Shown piece by piece: positions 33,964 to 42,245 of a stretch of 64,000 nt of DNA. This DNA comes from Streptomonospora sp. PA3. GTDB lineage: Bacteria; Actinomycetota; Actinomycetes; Streptosporangiales; Streptosporangiaceae. The notes under the pieces are model-generated. The model made no database searches, had not been told where the DNA came from, and saw only the letters and a list, made by a program, of their open reading frames with translations. Every line of letters starts with the position of its first letter. Positions within the stretch are counted from its first letter, which is position 1. The stretch is from positions 473,983 through 537,982 of the forward strand of contig NZ_VTZW01000019.1 of the NCBI RefSeq assembly GCF_009728995.1, given 5' to 3'. A program made the translations under genes and the position numbers.

Positions 33964-35061
33964 ATGCAGTTCGGAGTATTCACGGTCGGCGATGTGACGC
34001 CCGACCCGACGACGGGGCGCACGCCTTCGGAGGCCGAGCGCATCCAGGCGATGGTGGCCATCGCGGAGAAGGCCGAGGAAGCGGGGCTGGACGTCTTCGC
34101 CACCGGTGAGCACCACAACCCGCCGTTCGTGCCGTCCTCGCCGACGACGATGCTCGGTTACGTCGCGGCCCGGACCCGGCGGCTGATCCTGTCCACCTCG
34201 ACCACGCTGATCACCACGAACGACCCGGTCAAGATCGCCGAGGACTTCGCGATGCTGCAGCACCTCGCGGGCGGCCGGGTGGACCTGATGCTGGGGCGCG
34301 GCAACCAGGGACCGGTGTATCCGTGGTTCGGCCAGGACATCCGCCAGGGGATCCCGCTGGCGATCGAGAACTACCACCTGCTGTACCGGCTGTGGCGCGA
34401 AGACGTGGTCGACTGGGAGGGCAAGTTCCGCACGCCCCTGCAGGGGTTCACCTCCACGCCGCGCCCGCTGGAGGGGGTGCCGCCGTTCGTGTGGCACGGT
34501 TCGATTCGCAGCCCGGAGATCGCCGAGCAGGCCGCCTACTACGGCGACGGCTTCTTCCACAACCACATCTTTTGGCCGCCCGAGCACACCCGGCGCATGG
34601 TCGGGCTCTACCGGCAGCGGTTCGAGCACTACGGGCACGGCCGGGCGGACCAGGCGATCGTGGGGCTCGGCGGGCAGGTGTTCATGCGAGCCAGGTCGCA
34701 GGACGCGATCCAGGAGTTCCGGCCCTACTTCGACGACGCGCCCGTCTACGGCGGCGGGCCGTCGCTGGAGGACTTCATGCGCGAGACCCCCCTGACGGTC
34801 GGCAGCCCGCAGCAGGTCATCGACCGGACCCTGACGTTCCGCGACTACGTGGGCGACTACCAGCGCCAGCTGTTCCTGATCGACCACGCGGGCCTGCCGC
34901 TGAAGACCGTGCTCGAACAGCTCGACATTCTCGGCGAGGAGGTCGTCCCCGTGCTGCGCTCCGAGTTCGCCGCACGCAAGCCCGCCCACGTCCCCGAGGC
35001 GCCCACTCACGCGTCACTGGCCCGCGCCCAGCAGCAGAACACGGAAGGGAGCACGGAATGA
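33964..35061 (+). CDS. LLM-class flavin-dependent oxidoreductase (CE1758 type)
   Basis: 365 residues; the ATG giving MQFGVFTVGDVTPDP is chosen over an upstream TTG because GGGGG precedes it. Luciferase-like barrel: FATGEHHNPPFVPSSPTTML, LILSTSTTLITTNDPVKIAE, GRVDLMLGRGN and FHNHIFWPPEHT. It needs reduced FMN, which the next gene should provide; the two are coupled by ATGA. The substrate is unknown. Confidence 0.9.
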   Translation: MQFGVFTVGDVTPDPTTGRTPSEAERIQAMVAIAEKAEEAGLDVFATGEHHNPPFVPSSPTTMLGYVAARTRRLILSTSTTLITTNDPVKIAEDFAMLQHLAGGRVDLMLGRGNQGPVYPWFGQDIRQGIPLAIENYHLLYRLWREDVVDWEGKFRTPLQGFTSTPRPLEGVPPFVWHGSIRSPEIAEQAAYYGDGFFHNHIFWPPEHTRRMVGLYRQRFEHYGHGRADQAIVGLGGQVFMRARSQDAIQEFRPYFDDAPVYGGGPSLEDFMRETPLTVGSPQQVIDRTLTFRDYVGDYQRQLFLIDHAGLPLKTVLEQLDILGEEVVPVLRSEFAARKPAHVPEAPTHASLARAQQQNTEGSTE

Positions 35062-35657
35062 CCCGCATCCTCGCGGTCTCGGCCGGCCTGTCCACCCCCT
35101 CCAGCACCCGACTGCTGGCCGACCGGCTGGCCGCGGCCGCCCGCAGCGAGCTGGACGGCGACGCGGCGGTCGAGGCGGTGGAACTGCGCGACTACGCCCA
35201 CGACATCACCGACAACCTGCTCACCGGATTCCCCGGCGCCCGCATGCGGCAGGTGCTGGACCGGCTCGACGCGGCCGACGGGCTGATCCTGGTGACTCCG
35301 ACGTTCACCGCCTCCTACAGCGGCCTGTTCAAGTCCTTCATCGACGTCGTCGACCCCGAGTCGATGCGGGACAAGCCGGTCCTGCTCGGCGCGACCGGCG
35401 GCACCGAGCGGCACTCGCTGATGCTCGAGTACGCGCTGCGCCCGCTGATGGCCTACCTGCGGGCCGAGGTCGTGCCCACCGCCGTCTTCGCCGCCGGCGG
35501 CGACTGGGGCAGCGACGCCGGCCTCGACCAGCGCATCGCCCGCGCAGCGGGCGAACTCGCCCAGGCCGTGCAGCGGCGCCCGGCCCAGGCCAAGGCGGAC
35601 CCGTTCACCGAACCGGTGCCGTTCGAGCAACTGTTCGACGAGGCCACGACGCGCTGA
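35058..35657 (+). CDS. NAD(P)H-dependent FMN reductase (CE1759 type)
   Basis: 199 residues, start overlapping the oxidoreductase stop. Flavodoxin-like fold: ILAVSAGLSTPSSTRLLADR phosphate loop, ILVTPTFTASYSGLFKSFID, and LGATGGTERHSLMLEYALRP. It supplies reduced flavin to the luciferase-like enzyme. The pair plus MarR is a recurring actinobacterial arrangement. The operon ends in the terminator at 35659. Confidence 0.92.
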   Translation: MTRILAVSAGLSTPSSTRLLADRLAAAARSELDGDAAVEAVELRDYAHDITDNLLTGFPGARMRQVLDRLDAADGLILVTPTFTASYSGLFKSFIDVVDPESMRDKPVLLGATGGTERHSLMLEYALRPLMAYLRAEVVPTAVFAAGGDWGSDAGLDQRIARAAGELAQAVQRRPAQAKADPFTEPVPFEQLFDEATTR

Positions 35658-35658
35658 C

Positions 35659-35700
35659 GGCGGCTACCGCCCCGGCCCGCCCGCCGGGGCGGTAGCCGCC
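35659..35700 (+). terminator. Hairpin terminator, 18-bp perfect stem
   Basis: Arms 35659-35676 and 35683-35700 pair perfectly (GGCGGCTACCGCCCCGGC with its complement) around a six-base loop. It begins two bases after the stop of the FMN reductase. There is no T-run, as is common in high-GC actinomycetes. Confidence 0.85.
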
Positions 35701-35821
35701 GCAGGCGAAAATCCGCTCCGGTCGACGGCGCCCGCAGAGCCGGCGTGGGTCGCCGGAGAACGCACCGCGCCTACGCCGGCCTGGCCGAGGCGGCGACCGC
35801 GCTGCAGGGCCGCCTTTGCGG

Positions 35822-36466
35822 TCAGGGGCGGAGAACGCCGTCGCGCAGGTGCAGGCGGTGGTCGGCGGCCTGAGCGGCCTCGGTGTCGTGCGTGGCGAAG
35901 ACGACGGTCGCCCCCTGCGCGCGAAGGCCGCCCAGGATGTCCAGCACGGCCTGGCGGGCCGAGTCGTCCAGGCCGGTGGAGGGTTCGTCGAGCAGCAGCA
36001 GGTCGGAGCGCTGGGCGAGCCCCTGCGCGATCAGCGCCCGCTGCCGCTGGCCCCCGGAGAGGGATCCGAGGCGGCGGGCGGCCAGGCCGGCGATCCCCAG
36101 GCGCTCCATGCACGCCTCGACGATGGCGCGGTCGGCGGCGGTGGCCCTCCGCCACGGCCCGCGATGGGCCCACCGGCCCATGGCGACCGTGTCGGCGACG
36201 GTGACCGGCAGCGCGTCGGGGACGGCGCTGCGCTGGACCACCAGGGCCGGCCGCTCCCGGTGGAACCGCCGCACGTCGCCGCGCGAGGGGGCGTGCACCC
36301 CGGCGACCACGCCCAGCAGGGTCGACTTCCCCGATCCGTTGGGGCCGAGGAGCGCGGTCACGCGGTGGGCGGGGATGGCGGCGGTGACGTCCCGCAGCAC
36401 TGTCTGCGAGCCGTAGGCGGCGGCCACGCCGCGCAGTTCGACGGCGGCCGACGTGTGTTCGTCCAT
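35822..36466 (-). CDS. aztA: Zinc ABC transporter ATPase AztA
   Basis: 214 residues from the ATG giving MDEHTSAAVELRG. Walker A LLGPNGSGKST, signature SLSGGQRQR, Walker B LLLLDEPS and the switch His in FATHD are intact. The size is typical for AztA/ZnuC-type ATPases. Divergent from the permease gene across a 58-bp gap that contains the Zur box, so both arms are zinc-repressed. Confidence 0.9.
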   Translation of the reverse strand: MDEHTSAAVELRGVAAAYGSQTVLRDVTAAIPAHRVTALLGPNGSGKSTLLGVVAGVHAPSRGDVRRFHRERPALVVQRSAVPDALPVTVADTVAMGRWAHRGPWRRATAADRAIVEACMERLGIAGLAARRLGSLSGGQRQRALIAQGLAQRSDLLLLDEPSTGLDDSARQAVLDILGGLRAQGATVVFATHDTEAAQAADHRLHLRDGVLRP

Positions 36467-36487
36467 AGCTGCTCGGACACCCCCGAT

Positions 36488-36508
36488 TGACAACGATAAT
36501 CATTTTCA
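36488..36508. promoter_or_regulatory. Zur box between aztA and aztB
   Basis: The 21-bp dyad TGACAACGAT-A-ATCATTTTCA closely fits the actinobacterial Zur consensus (TGAnAAnGATnATCnTTnTCA type). Its centre lies between the two divergent zinc-transport genes. Zn-bound Zur should repress both directions. Confidence 0.88.
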
Positions 36509-36524
36509 TACTACAGTCTCCGGC

Positions 36525-37418
36525 ATGGAGTGGCTGACCGATCCCTTCCAGGTGTCCTTCGTCGCGCGGGCACTGTGGGCCGGGCTCCTGGTCTCGGCGA
36601 CCTGCGCCCTGGCCGGGACCTGGGTGGTGCTGCGCGGCATGGCGTTCCTCGGCGACGCGATGTCGCACGGGATGCTGCCGGGCGTGGCCCTGGCCTCGCT
36701 GCTGGGCGGCAGCCTGTTCGCGGGCGGGGCACTGAGCGCCGTCGTCATGGCCCTGGGTGTCACCGCCGTCACCCGGTGGTCGCGCCTGTCCCAGGACACC
36801 GGCATCGGGCTGCTGTTCGTCTGGATGCTCTCGCTCGGTGTGATCATCGTGTCCTACTCGCCGTCCTTCGCGGTGGATTTGACCGGGTTCCTCTTCGGCG
36901 ACGTGCTGGCCGTGCGGCCGCGGGACCTCGCCGTGCTCGGCGGCGCCGCCGTGTGCGCCGCGGCCGTCTCCCTCCTGGGCCACCGCGCCTTCGTCGCCCT
37001 GGCGTTCGACCCCCGCAAGGCCGCCACGCTGGGGCTGCGCCCGCGCCTGGCGCACGCCGCCATGCTCGGCCTGGTCACGCTCGCGGTCGTCGCGTCCTTC
37101 CACGTGGTGGGCACCCTGCTGGTCTTCGGACTGCTGATCGCGCCCCCGGCCGCCATGGCGCTGTGGGCACGCGGGATCCCGGCGATCATGCTCGGCGCCG
37201 CGGTGCTGGGGTCGGCGGCGACCTTCACCGGCCTGCTCGCCTCCTGGCACCTGGGCACCGCGGCGGGCGCGACCGTCGCCGCGATCGCGGTCGCCCTCTT
37301 CTTCCTCTCCGCCCTGGCCGCCGGCCTGCGTGATTGCCGACCGGCCCGCGCGGAGCAGCCCTCGACCCCCGACGCGCCCGACCGGGCGCCGAAGAAGGAG
37401 CAGGAGTTCACACCATGA
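36525..37418 (+). CDS. aztB: Zinc ABC transporter permease AztB
   Basis: 297 residues, about eight membrane segments, of the ABC-3 permease family: LAGTWVVLRGMAFLGDAMSHGML (N-terminal signature), AFDPRKAATLGLRP, and HVVGTLLVFGLLIAPPAAMALWA. The C-terminal tail is hydrophilic. Its stop overlaps the start of the next gene (ATGA), which makes this the first gene of a four-gene operon. Confidence 0.92.
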   Translation: MEWLTDPFQVSFVARALWAGLLVSATCALAGTWVVLRGMAFLGDAMSHGMLPGVALASLLGGSLFAGGALSAVVMALGVTAVTRWSRLSQDTGIGLLFVWMLSLGVIIVSYSPSFAVDLTGFLFGDVLAVRPRDLAVLGGAAVCAAAVSLLGHRAFVALAFDPRKAATLGLRPRLAHAAMLGLVTLAVVASFHVVGTLLVFGLLIAPPAAMALWARGIPAIMLGAAVLGSAATFTGLLASWHLGTAAGATVAAIAVALFFLSALAAGLRDCRPARAEQPSTPDAPDRAPKKEQEFTP

Positions 37419-38614
37419 CGATCGGCAGCGGGACCAAGGCGGTCCTCGCCTGCGCGGCCGGGGGCCTGCTGGCCGCCGGGTGCGGTGCGGGCGGCGCGCC
37501 CGCGCGGGAGGATCCGGCAGGACAGGCGGCGTCCGCGCCGCACGGCTACGTCGACGGCGCGCAGGAGTCCGCGGAGCCGCAGTGGCGCCTGGTTCTGGCC
37601 GACACGGCCGACGGCGCGCTGCACGTGCTCGACCCGGCCACCGCCGAGACGACCGGAGTCGGCCGCGTTCCCGGCGTCCGCGAGGCGGCGACCGACGGCC
37701 GGTTCGCCTACCTCGGCACCGGCGGCTCCGCGACCGTGCTGGACAGCGGCACCTGGACGGTGGACCACGGCGACCACCGGCACTACTACCGCACCCGGGC
37801 GCAACTCCTCGGCGAGGTCGATGCGGGCGCCGGCCTGCACGCGGCGGGCGACCCGGCGGTCACCGCGCTCTCGGCGGACGACGGCGTGGCCGTCCTCGAC
37901 CGCTCCGCCCTGGAGCAGGGGCGGATCAGCACGGCGGCGGTCCCGGGCGGCGGCACCGCCGCAGCCTACGGCGAGCGGCTGGTCATCGCCCGCCCCGACG
38001 GATCGGTCGACGTGCTCGACCGCGGCGGCGACCCCGCCGAACCCGGCATCGCCCAGCGCTGCCCCGAGCCGCGGGACCCGGCCCTCACCCGGCGCGGCGC
38101 GGTCCTCACCTGCGCCGACGGCGCCCTGCTGCTGACCGGCACCGGGGCGTCGCTGGAGGCCGCCGCGATCCCCTACCCCGGCGGCGGCGACCGCGCCCGC
38201 CCCGCCTCCTCGCTCCACCACCGCCCGGGCTCCTCCGTGCTGGCCGGAGCAGCGGGCGACGAGGGCGTCTGGGTGCTCGACACCGACGCCGCCGCGTGGA
38301 CCTTCATCGAGACCGCCCCGGCCCTCGCGGTCAGCGCGGCGGGACCGGACATGCCGGTGCTCGTCCTCGGCGCGGACGGAACGCTGCGCGCCTACGACCC
38401 CGCTTCGGGCGAGCAGACGGCCGAGACCGCGCTGATGGACCCGCCCGGCGACCGCGGCGGCGAGCCGGCCGTGCGCATCGACACCGGCCGCGCCTACGTC
38501 AACGATCCCGCGGCCGACGCGGTCTACGAGATCGACTACAACGACGACCTCCGCCTCGCCCGCACCTTCGAGCTGGGCTTCAGCCCCGACCTCATGGTCG
38601 AGACGGGATGGTGA
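37415..38614 (+). CDS. AztD-like beta-propeller lipoprotein (first paralogue)
   Basis: 399 residues from an ATG with AAGGAGCAGGAG upstream, coupled to aztB. Signal peptide with GLLAAGC (Cys23). The body has repeating strands (WRLVLADTADGALHVLDPAT, FAYLGTGGSATVLDSGTWTV, LRAYDPASGEQT) like seven-bladed propellers. The cluster VDHGDHRHYYRTRAQL near 110-125 could bind zinc. It is related in layout to the AztD at 39665, but divergent. A zinc chaperone that loads AztC is the likely role. Confidence 0.8.
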   Translation: MTIGSGTKAVLACAAGGLLAAGCGAGGAPAREDPAGQAASAPHGYVDGAQESAEPQWRLVLADTADGALHVLDPATAETTGVGRVPGVREAATDGRFAYLGTGGSATVLDSGTWTVDHGDHRHYYRTRAQLLGEVDAGAGLHAAGDPAVTALSADDGVAVLDRSALEQGRISTAAVPGGGTAAAYGERLVIARPDGSVDVLDRGGDPAEPGIAQRCPEPRDPALTRRGAVLTCADGALLLTGTGASLEAAAIPYPGGGDRARPASSLHHRPGSSVLAGAAGDEGVWVLDTDAAAWTFIETAPALAVSAAGPDMPVLVLGADGTLRAYDPASGEQTAETALMDPPGDRGGEPAVRIDTGRAYVNDPAADAVYEIDYNDDLRLARTFELGFSPDLMVETGW

Positions 38615-38619
38615 GCGCG

Positions 38620-39561
38620 ATGCCGGCGCAGTCCCGCATCCCCCGGCGCGCCGGCGCCCTCCTGGCGGCCCTGCTCACCCTGCTGCTGCCCGCGGCCCTC
38701 TCCGGCTGCGCGGCCCTGGGCGGCGAGCGCTCCGGAATCGTCGTCACCACCAACATCCTCGGCGACATCACCCGCAACGTCGTCGGCGGCGAGGCCGACG
38801 TCACCGTCCTCATGCCGCCCAACGCCGATCCGCACTCCTTCGCCCTGTCCGCACGCCAGGCCGCCACGTTGGAGTCGGCCGAACTGCTCGTCTACAACGG
38901 CCTGGGCCTGGAGGAGGGCGTGCTGCGCAACGTGCGCGCCGCCGAGGAGGCCGGTGCGGCCGGCCTCGAAGCGGCCGCGCGCGTCGACCCCGTCGACTAC
39001 GCCGAAGGGGAGACCGCCGGGCAGCCCGACCCGCACTTCTGGACCGACCCCGTCCGGGTCGGCAGGGCGGTCGACCTCATCGCCGACGCGGTGGTCGAGC
39101 AGGTCGGCGGCGTCGACGCGGCGCAGGTCCGCGCCAACGCCGAGGCGTACCGGGAGCGGGTGGCCGACCTGCACCGCGCGGCCGAGGAGCGGTTCGCCGC
39201 CATCCCCGGCGAGCGCCGCGAGCTCGTCACCAACCACCACGTCTTCGGCTACTTCGCCCAGCGCTACGGCTTCGAGGTGATCGGGGCGGTCGTCCCCAGC
39301 GGCAGCACCCTGGCCTCCCCGAGCAGCGCGGACCTGAAGTCGCTGGCCGACGCGGTCGCCGAGGCGGGCGTGCCGGCGGTCTTCGCCGACTCCTCCCGGC
39401 CCGACCGCCTCGCCCGCGCGCTGGCCGAAGAGGCCGGCCTCGACGTCGAGGTCGTGTCCCTGTTCTCCGAATCCCTCACCCCACCGAGCGGACAGGCCGG
39501 GACCTACCTGGAGATGACCCGCTACAACCACGGCGCCATCGCCGACGCCCTCGGCGCCTGA
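38620..39561 (+). CDS. aztC: Zinc ABC transporter substrate-binding lipoprotein AztC
   Basis: 313 residues. ATG at 38620 is preferred; in-frame starts at 38608 and 38611 overlap the previous gene. Lipoprotein signal ALSGC (Cys30). Cluster A-I ligands are present: H72 in NADPHSF, H139 in QPDPHFWTDP, H206 in VTNHHVFGYF and the Asp of AVFADSSRP. A short loop replaces the long His-rich loop of ZnuA, as in AztC proteins, which instead receive zinc from AztD. Confidence 0.92.
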   Translation: MPAQSRIPRRAGALLAALLTLLLPAALSGCAALGGERSGIVVTTNILGDITRNVVGGEADVTVLMPPNADPHSFALSARQAATLESAELLVYNGLGLEEGVLRNVRAAEEAGAAGLEAAARVDPVDYAEGETAGQPDPHFWTDPVRVGRAVDLIADAVVEQVGGVDAAQVRANAEAYRERVADLHRAAEERFAAIPGERRELVTNHHVFGYFAQRYGFEVIGAVVPSGSTLASPSSADLKSLADAVAEAGVPAVFADSSRPDRLARALAEEAGLDVEVVSLFSESLTPPSGQAGTYLEMTRYNHGAIADALGA

Positions 39562-39664
39562 GCCCCTGCCCCCGCTGCGCCCCTCCCCCGGTGCGCACCC
39601 GCCCCACCCCCTCCGGCGGGGGACCGGCCGGTCCCCCGCCCCGATCGAGAACGGAAGTGAAACC

Positions 39665-40852
39665 ATGGTGCAGGTCTCCCCGTGGACGGGCCGCCGGCGC
39701 AGCCTGGCGGCGCTGTCCACCCTGGCGGCGCTCGGCCTGGCCGCGACCGCCTGCGGCGGCGCGGGCGGCGCCCCCGAGCCGTCCGGATCCGCCGCGGCCG
39801 AGGTCACCGACGCCCTCGTCGCCACCTACGACGGCGGCGTCTACGTCATCGACGGCGAATCGCTCGACGTCGTGGCCGACATTCCGCTCAAGGGCTTCAA
39901 CCGGCTCAACCCGGCCGGGGACGGGCGGCACGTGCTCGTGTCGACGTCGACGGGGTTCCGCGTGCTCGACGCGCGGGCGGCGCGGCTGACCGACGTGGAG
40001 TTCGCGGCGTCCGAGCCCGGCCACGTGGTTCGCCACGCCGGAAAGACCGTCCTCTTCGCCGACGGCACCGGCGAGGTCACCGTCTTCGACCCCGACGACC
40101 TCGGCGACGGCCTTCCGCCGACCGAGACCTACACCACCGAGCACGCCCACCACGGGGTCGCCGTGGTCCTGGGCAACGGCGAGATGGCGGTGACCCGCGG
40201 CGACGAGGAGCAGCGCACCGGGGTGCGGATCCTCGACGCCGACCGCAGGGAGATCGGCGGCAGCGGGCAGTGCCCCGGGGTGCACGGCGAGGCCGCCGCC
40301 GCGGGCGGAGCCCTGCTCTTCGGCTGCGAGGACGGCGTGCTGGTCTACTCCGATGGCGAACTGAGCAAGATCGACAGCCCCGACGACTACGGGCGCATCG
40401 GCAACCAGGCCGGGCATGAGGAGTCGCCCTACGTGCTGGGCGACTACAAGACCGATCCCGACGCGGAACTGGAGCGGCCCGAACGGGTCTCGGTGATCGA
40501 CACCCGCAGCCGCGACCTGCGCCTCGTCGACCTGGGCACCAGTTACAGCTTCCGCTCGCTGGGGCGCGGCCCCGGCGGGGAAGGGCTGGTGCTGGGCACC
40601 GACGGCGCGCTGCACGTCGTCGATCCCGAGTCGGCCGAGGTCACCGACTCGTTCCCGGTCATCGGCGAGTGGACGGAACCCCTGGAGTGGCAGCAGCCCC
40701 GCCCCACGCTGTTCGTGCGCGCAGGCACCGCCTATGTGACCGACCCCGGTGAGCGGCGGCTCTACGCCGTCGACCCGGAATCCGGCGACGTGCGGGCGCA
40801 GACCCGGCTTCCCGCGGCCCCCAACGAGATCACCGGGGTGGCGGCGGGCTGA
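39665..40852 (+). CDS. aztD: Zinc metallochaperone AztD
   Basis: 395 residues. Signal peptide with LAATAC (Cys30), so probably a lipoprotein. Propeller repeats (ALVATYDGGVYVIDGESLDV, HVLVSTSTGFRVLDARAARL, GLVLGTDGALHVVDPESAEV). The zinc-site motif TTEHAHHGVAVV near 155-166 is the AztD hallmark. Last gene of the aztB operon, ending in a strong hairpin. Confidence 0.9.
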   Translation: MVQVSPWTGRRRSLAALSTLAALGLAATACGGAGGAPEPSGSAAAEVTDALVATYDGGVYVIDGESLDVVADIPLKGFNRLNPAGDGRHVLVSTSTGFRVLDARAARLTDVEFAASEPGHVVRHAGKTVLFADGTGEVTVFDPDDLGDGLPPTETYTTEHAHHGVAVVLGNGEMAVTRGDEEQRTGVRILDADRREIGGSGQCPGVHGEAAAAGGALLFGCEDGVLVYSDGELSKIDSPDDYGRIGNQAGHEESPYVLGDYKTDPDAELERPERVSVIDTRSRDLRLVDLGTSYSFRSLGRGPGGEGLVLGTDGALHVVDPESAEVTDSFPVIGEWTEPLEWQQPRPTLFVRAGTAYVTDPGERRLYAVDPESGDVRAQTRLPAAPNEITGVAAG

Positions 40853-40876
40853 TCCGCTCGCGGCCGCCCCGGGCTC

Positions 40877-40908
40877 CCCGGCCGCCCGGGGCGGCCCGGG
40901 CGGCCGGG
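40877..40908. terminator. Bidirectional hairpin terminator, 14-bp stem
   Basis: CCCGGCCGCCCGGG (40877-40890) pairs with 40895-40908 around the loop GCGG. It lies between convergent aztD and the AraC-type gene and can serve both. Confidence 0.75.
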
Positions 40909-40930
40909 TGCCTCCACCGCTCCCGGAACC

Positions 40931-41938
40931 TCACCGTGGCGGAGACTGCTGGGGTATCTCGGCCGCTCGGCCGCGGCGGGCGCCGAGGATCCGCTCCCGG
41001 TAGCTCGTCGGGGACTCGCCGAACTCGGCCTTGAACAGCCGGCTGAAGTGCGCGGCGTCGGACAGGCCCCAGCGGCCCGCGACCCATGAGACGGGGCGGT
41101 CGGCGAACAGCGGATCACCCAGGTCGCGGCGGATCCGCTCCAGGCGCCGACTGCGGATCCACGCCGATACCGTCTGCCCCTCGGCCGAGAAGATGGTGTA
41201 GAGGTGCCGAGTCGAGATGAAATGGGCGCGGGCGAGGCTCGCGGGCGTCAGATCGAGGTCGCCGAGGTGGTCGAGGATGTACTCGCGCACCTCGCGCGCC
41301 AGACTCCGGGCCGGATTGGCCACGGGGCCCAAGCGGCGGTGCAGCTCCTGCGAAAGCATGGTGACGAGCAGGTCCAGACCCGAGTGGACCAGCCGGGTGG
41401 CGTGCGGCCCGGCCAGCTGGTCCATGTTGCGCCCCAGCTCGACGAAGAACGGGTTGATCACCCGCGCCAGCCCGGCGTCGCTGGGAAAGCACGTCGCGGT
41501 GACCCGAGCGACCTCGTCGCGCGGCAGATCCACGAGCTCGTGCGGAAACATGATGACCATGGCCTGGTTGGCCTCGGGGAACGCCAGCGTGTACGGCCGG
41601 TGGGTGTCGTAGATGGCCAGGTCGCCCGGCCGCAGCTCGGCGGTGCGGCCGTCCTGCTCAAGGACCATCGAACCGGCCAGCTGGAGGCTCAGCTTGTAGA
41701 ACCGGGGCTCGTCGTCGGCGATGAGGTCGGGGGTGCGCCGCACCATATGGGGCGTCGCCACCATCTCGAACAGGGAGACGTCCTCGACCACGGTCCGGGA
41801 GAGGCGGCCCTGGAACGTGACGTCGCCGAGCTCCTCGATCTCCAACGGCACGACGGTGCGTGCGACCGTGGATCTCCACACCTCCAGATCGAACGGCCGG
41901 CCGGGTGTGTCCGCGACACCGCTGGTGCTGTAGCGCAT
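40931..41938 (-). CDS. AraC-family regulator of the amine oxidase locus
   Basis: 335 residues from an ATG with GGGAGCAGCG upstream. The N-terminal AraC-binding-like domain (RFYKLSLQLAGSMVLEQDGR, LRPGDLAIYDTHRPYTL) resembles FeaR-type regulators. Two C-terminal HTHs: LTPASLARAHFISTRHLYTI and SWVAGRWGLSDAAHFSRLFK. Divergent from the copper amine oxidase, as feaR is from tynA in enterobacteria. Probably an activator responding to the amine or its aldehyde. Confidence 0.88.
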   Translation of the reverse strand: MRYSTSGVADTPGRPFDLEVWRSTVARTVVPLEIEELGDVTFQGRLSRTVVEDVSLFEMVATPHMVRRTPDLIADDEPRFYKLSLQLAGSMVLEQDGRTAELRPGDLAIYDTHRPYTLAFPEANQAMVIMFPHELVDLPRDEVARVTATCFPSDAGLARVINPFFVELGRNMDQLAGPHATRLVHSGLDLLVTMLSQELHRRLGPVANPARSLAREVREYILDHLGDLDLTPASLARAHFISTRHLYTIFSAEGQTVSAWIRSRRLERIRRDLGDPLFADRPVSWVAGRWGLSDAAHFSRLFKAEFGESPTSYRERILGARRGRAAEIPQQSPPR

Positions 41939-42245
41939 CGCTGCTCCCGTCGCGTGGGCTGAGACACCCATGATGATCAGAATCATCCGGCTGGTCCACC
42001 CCTGCGGGGCCGGGCGGCGGGGGTTCTCCGGCGGCCTTGTCGCAGCGCGCAGCGCGCTTGATTCTGGGTGCCCGATCCTGCTCGGGTGCTGGGGCCGCGC
42101 TCGGTGTGCCCGGTATGTTCCCGCTACACGGGCCCGCGCCGGGGTCCGGCCCGGCCCCGGCGCAGGGGCGCGCCCGCACACGTCCGGCGCGCGGAAGCCG
42201 ACGGCGCCGCCCGGCCCGCGGCCCGGGTTCGCAAAGGAGGGATCC
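41939..42245. other. 307-bp divergent gap, araC-type gene to amine oxidase
   Basis: Contains ATGATGATCAGAATCATC, an AT-rich imperfect dyad at about 41970-41987, close to the regulator's start. An excellent AAAGGAGG ribosome site lies at the far end. No gene is seen within it; frames running through it are read-through of the amine oxidase frame. Confidence 0.45.
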
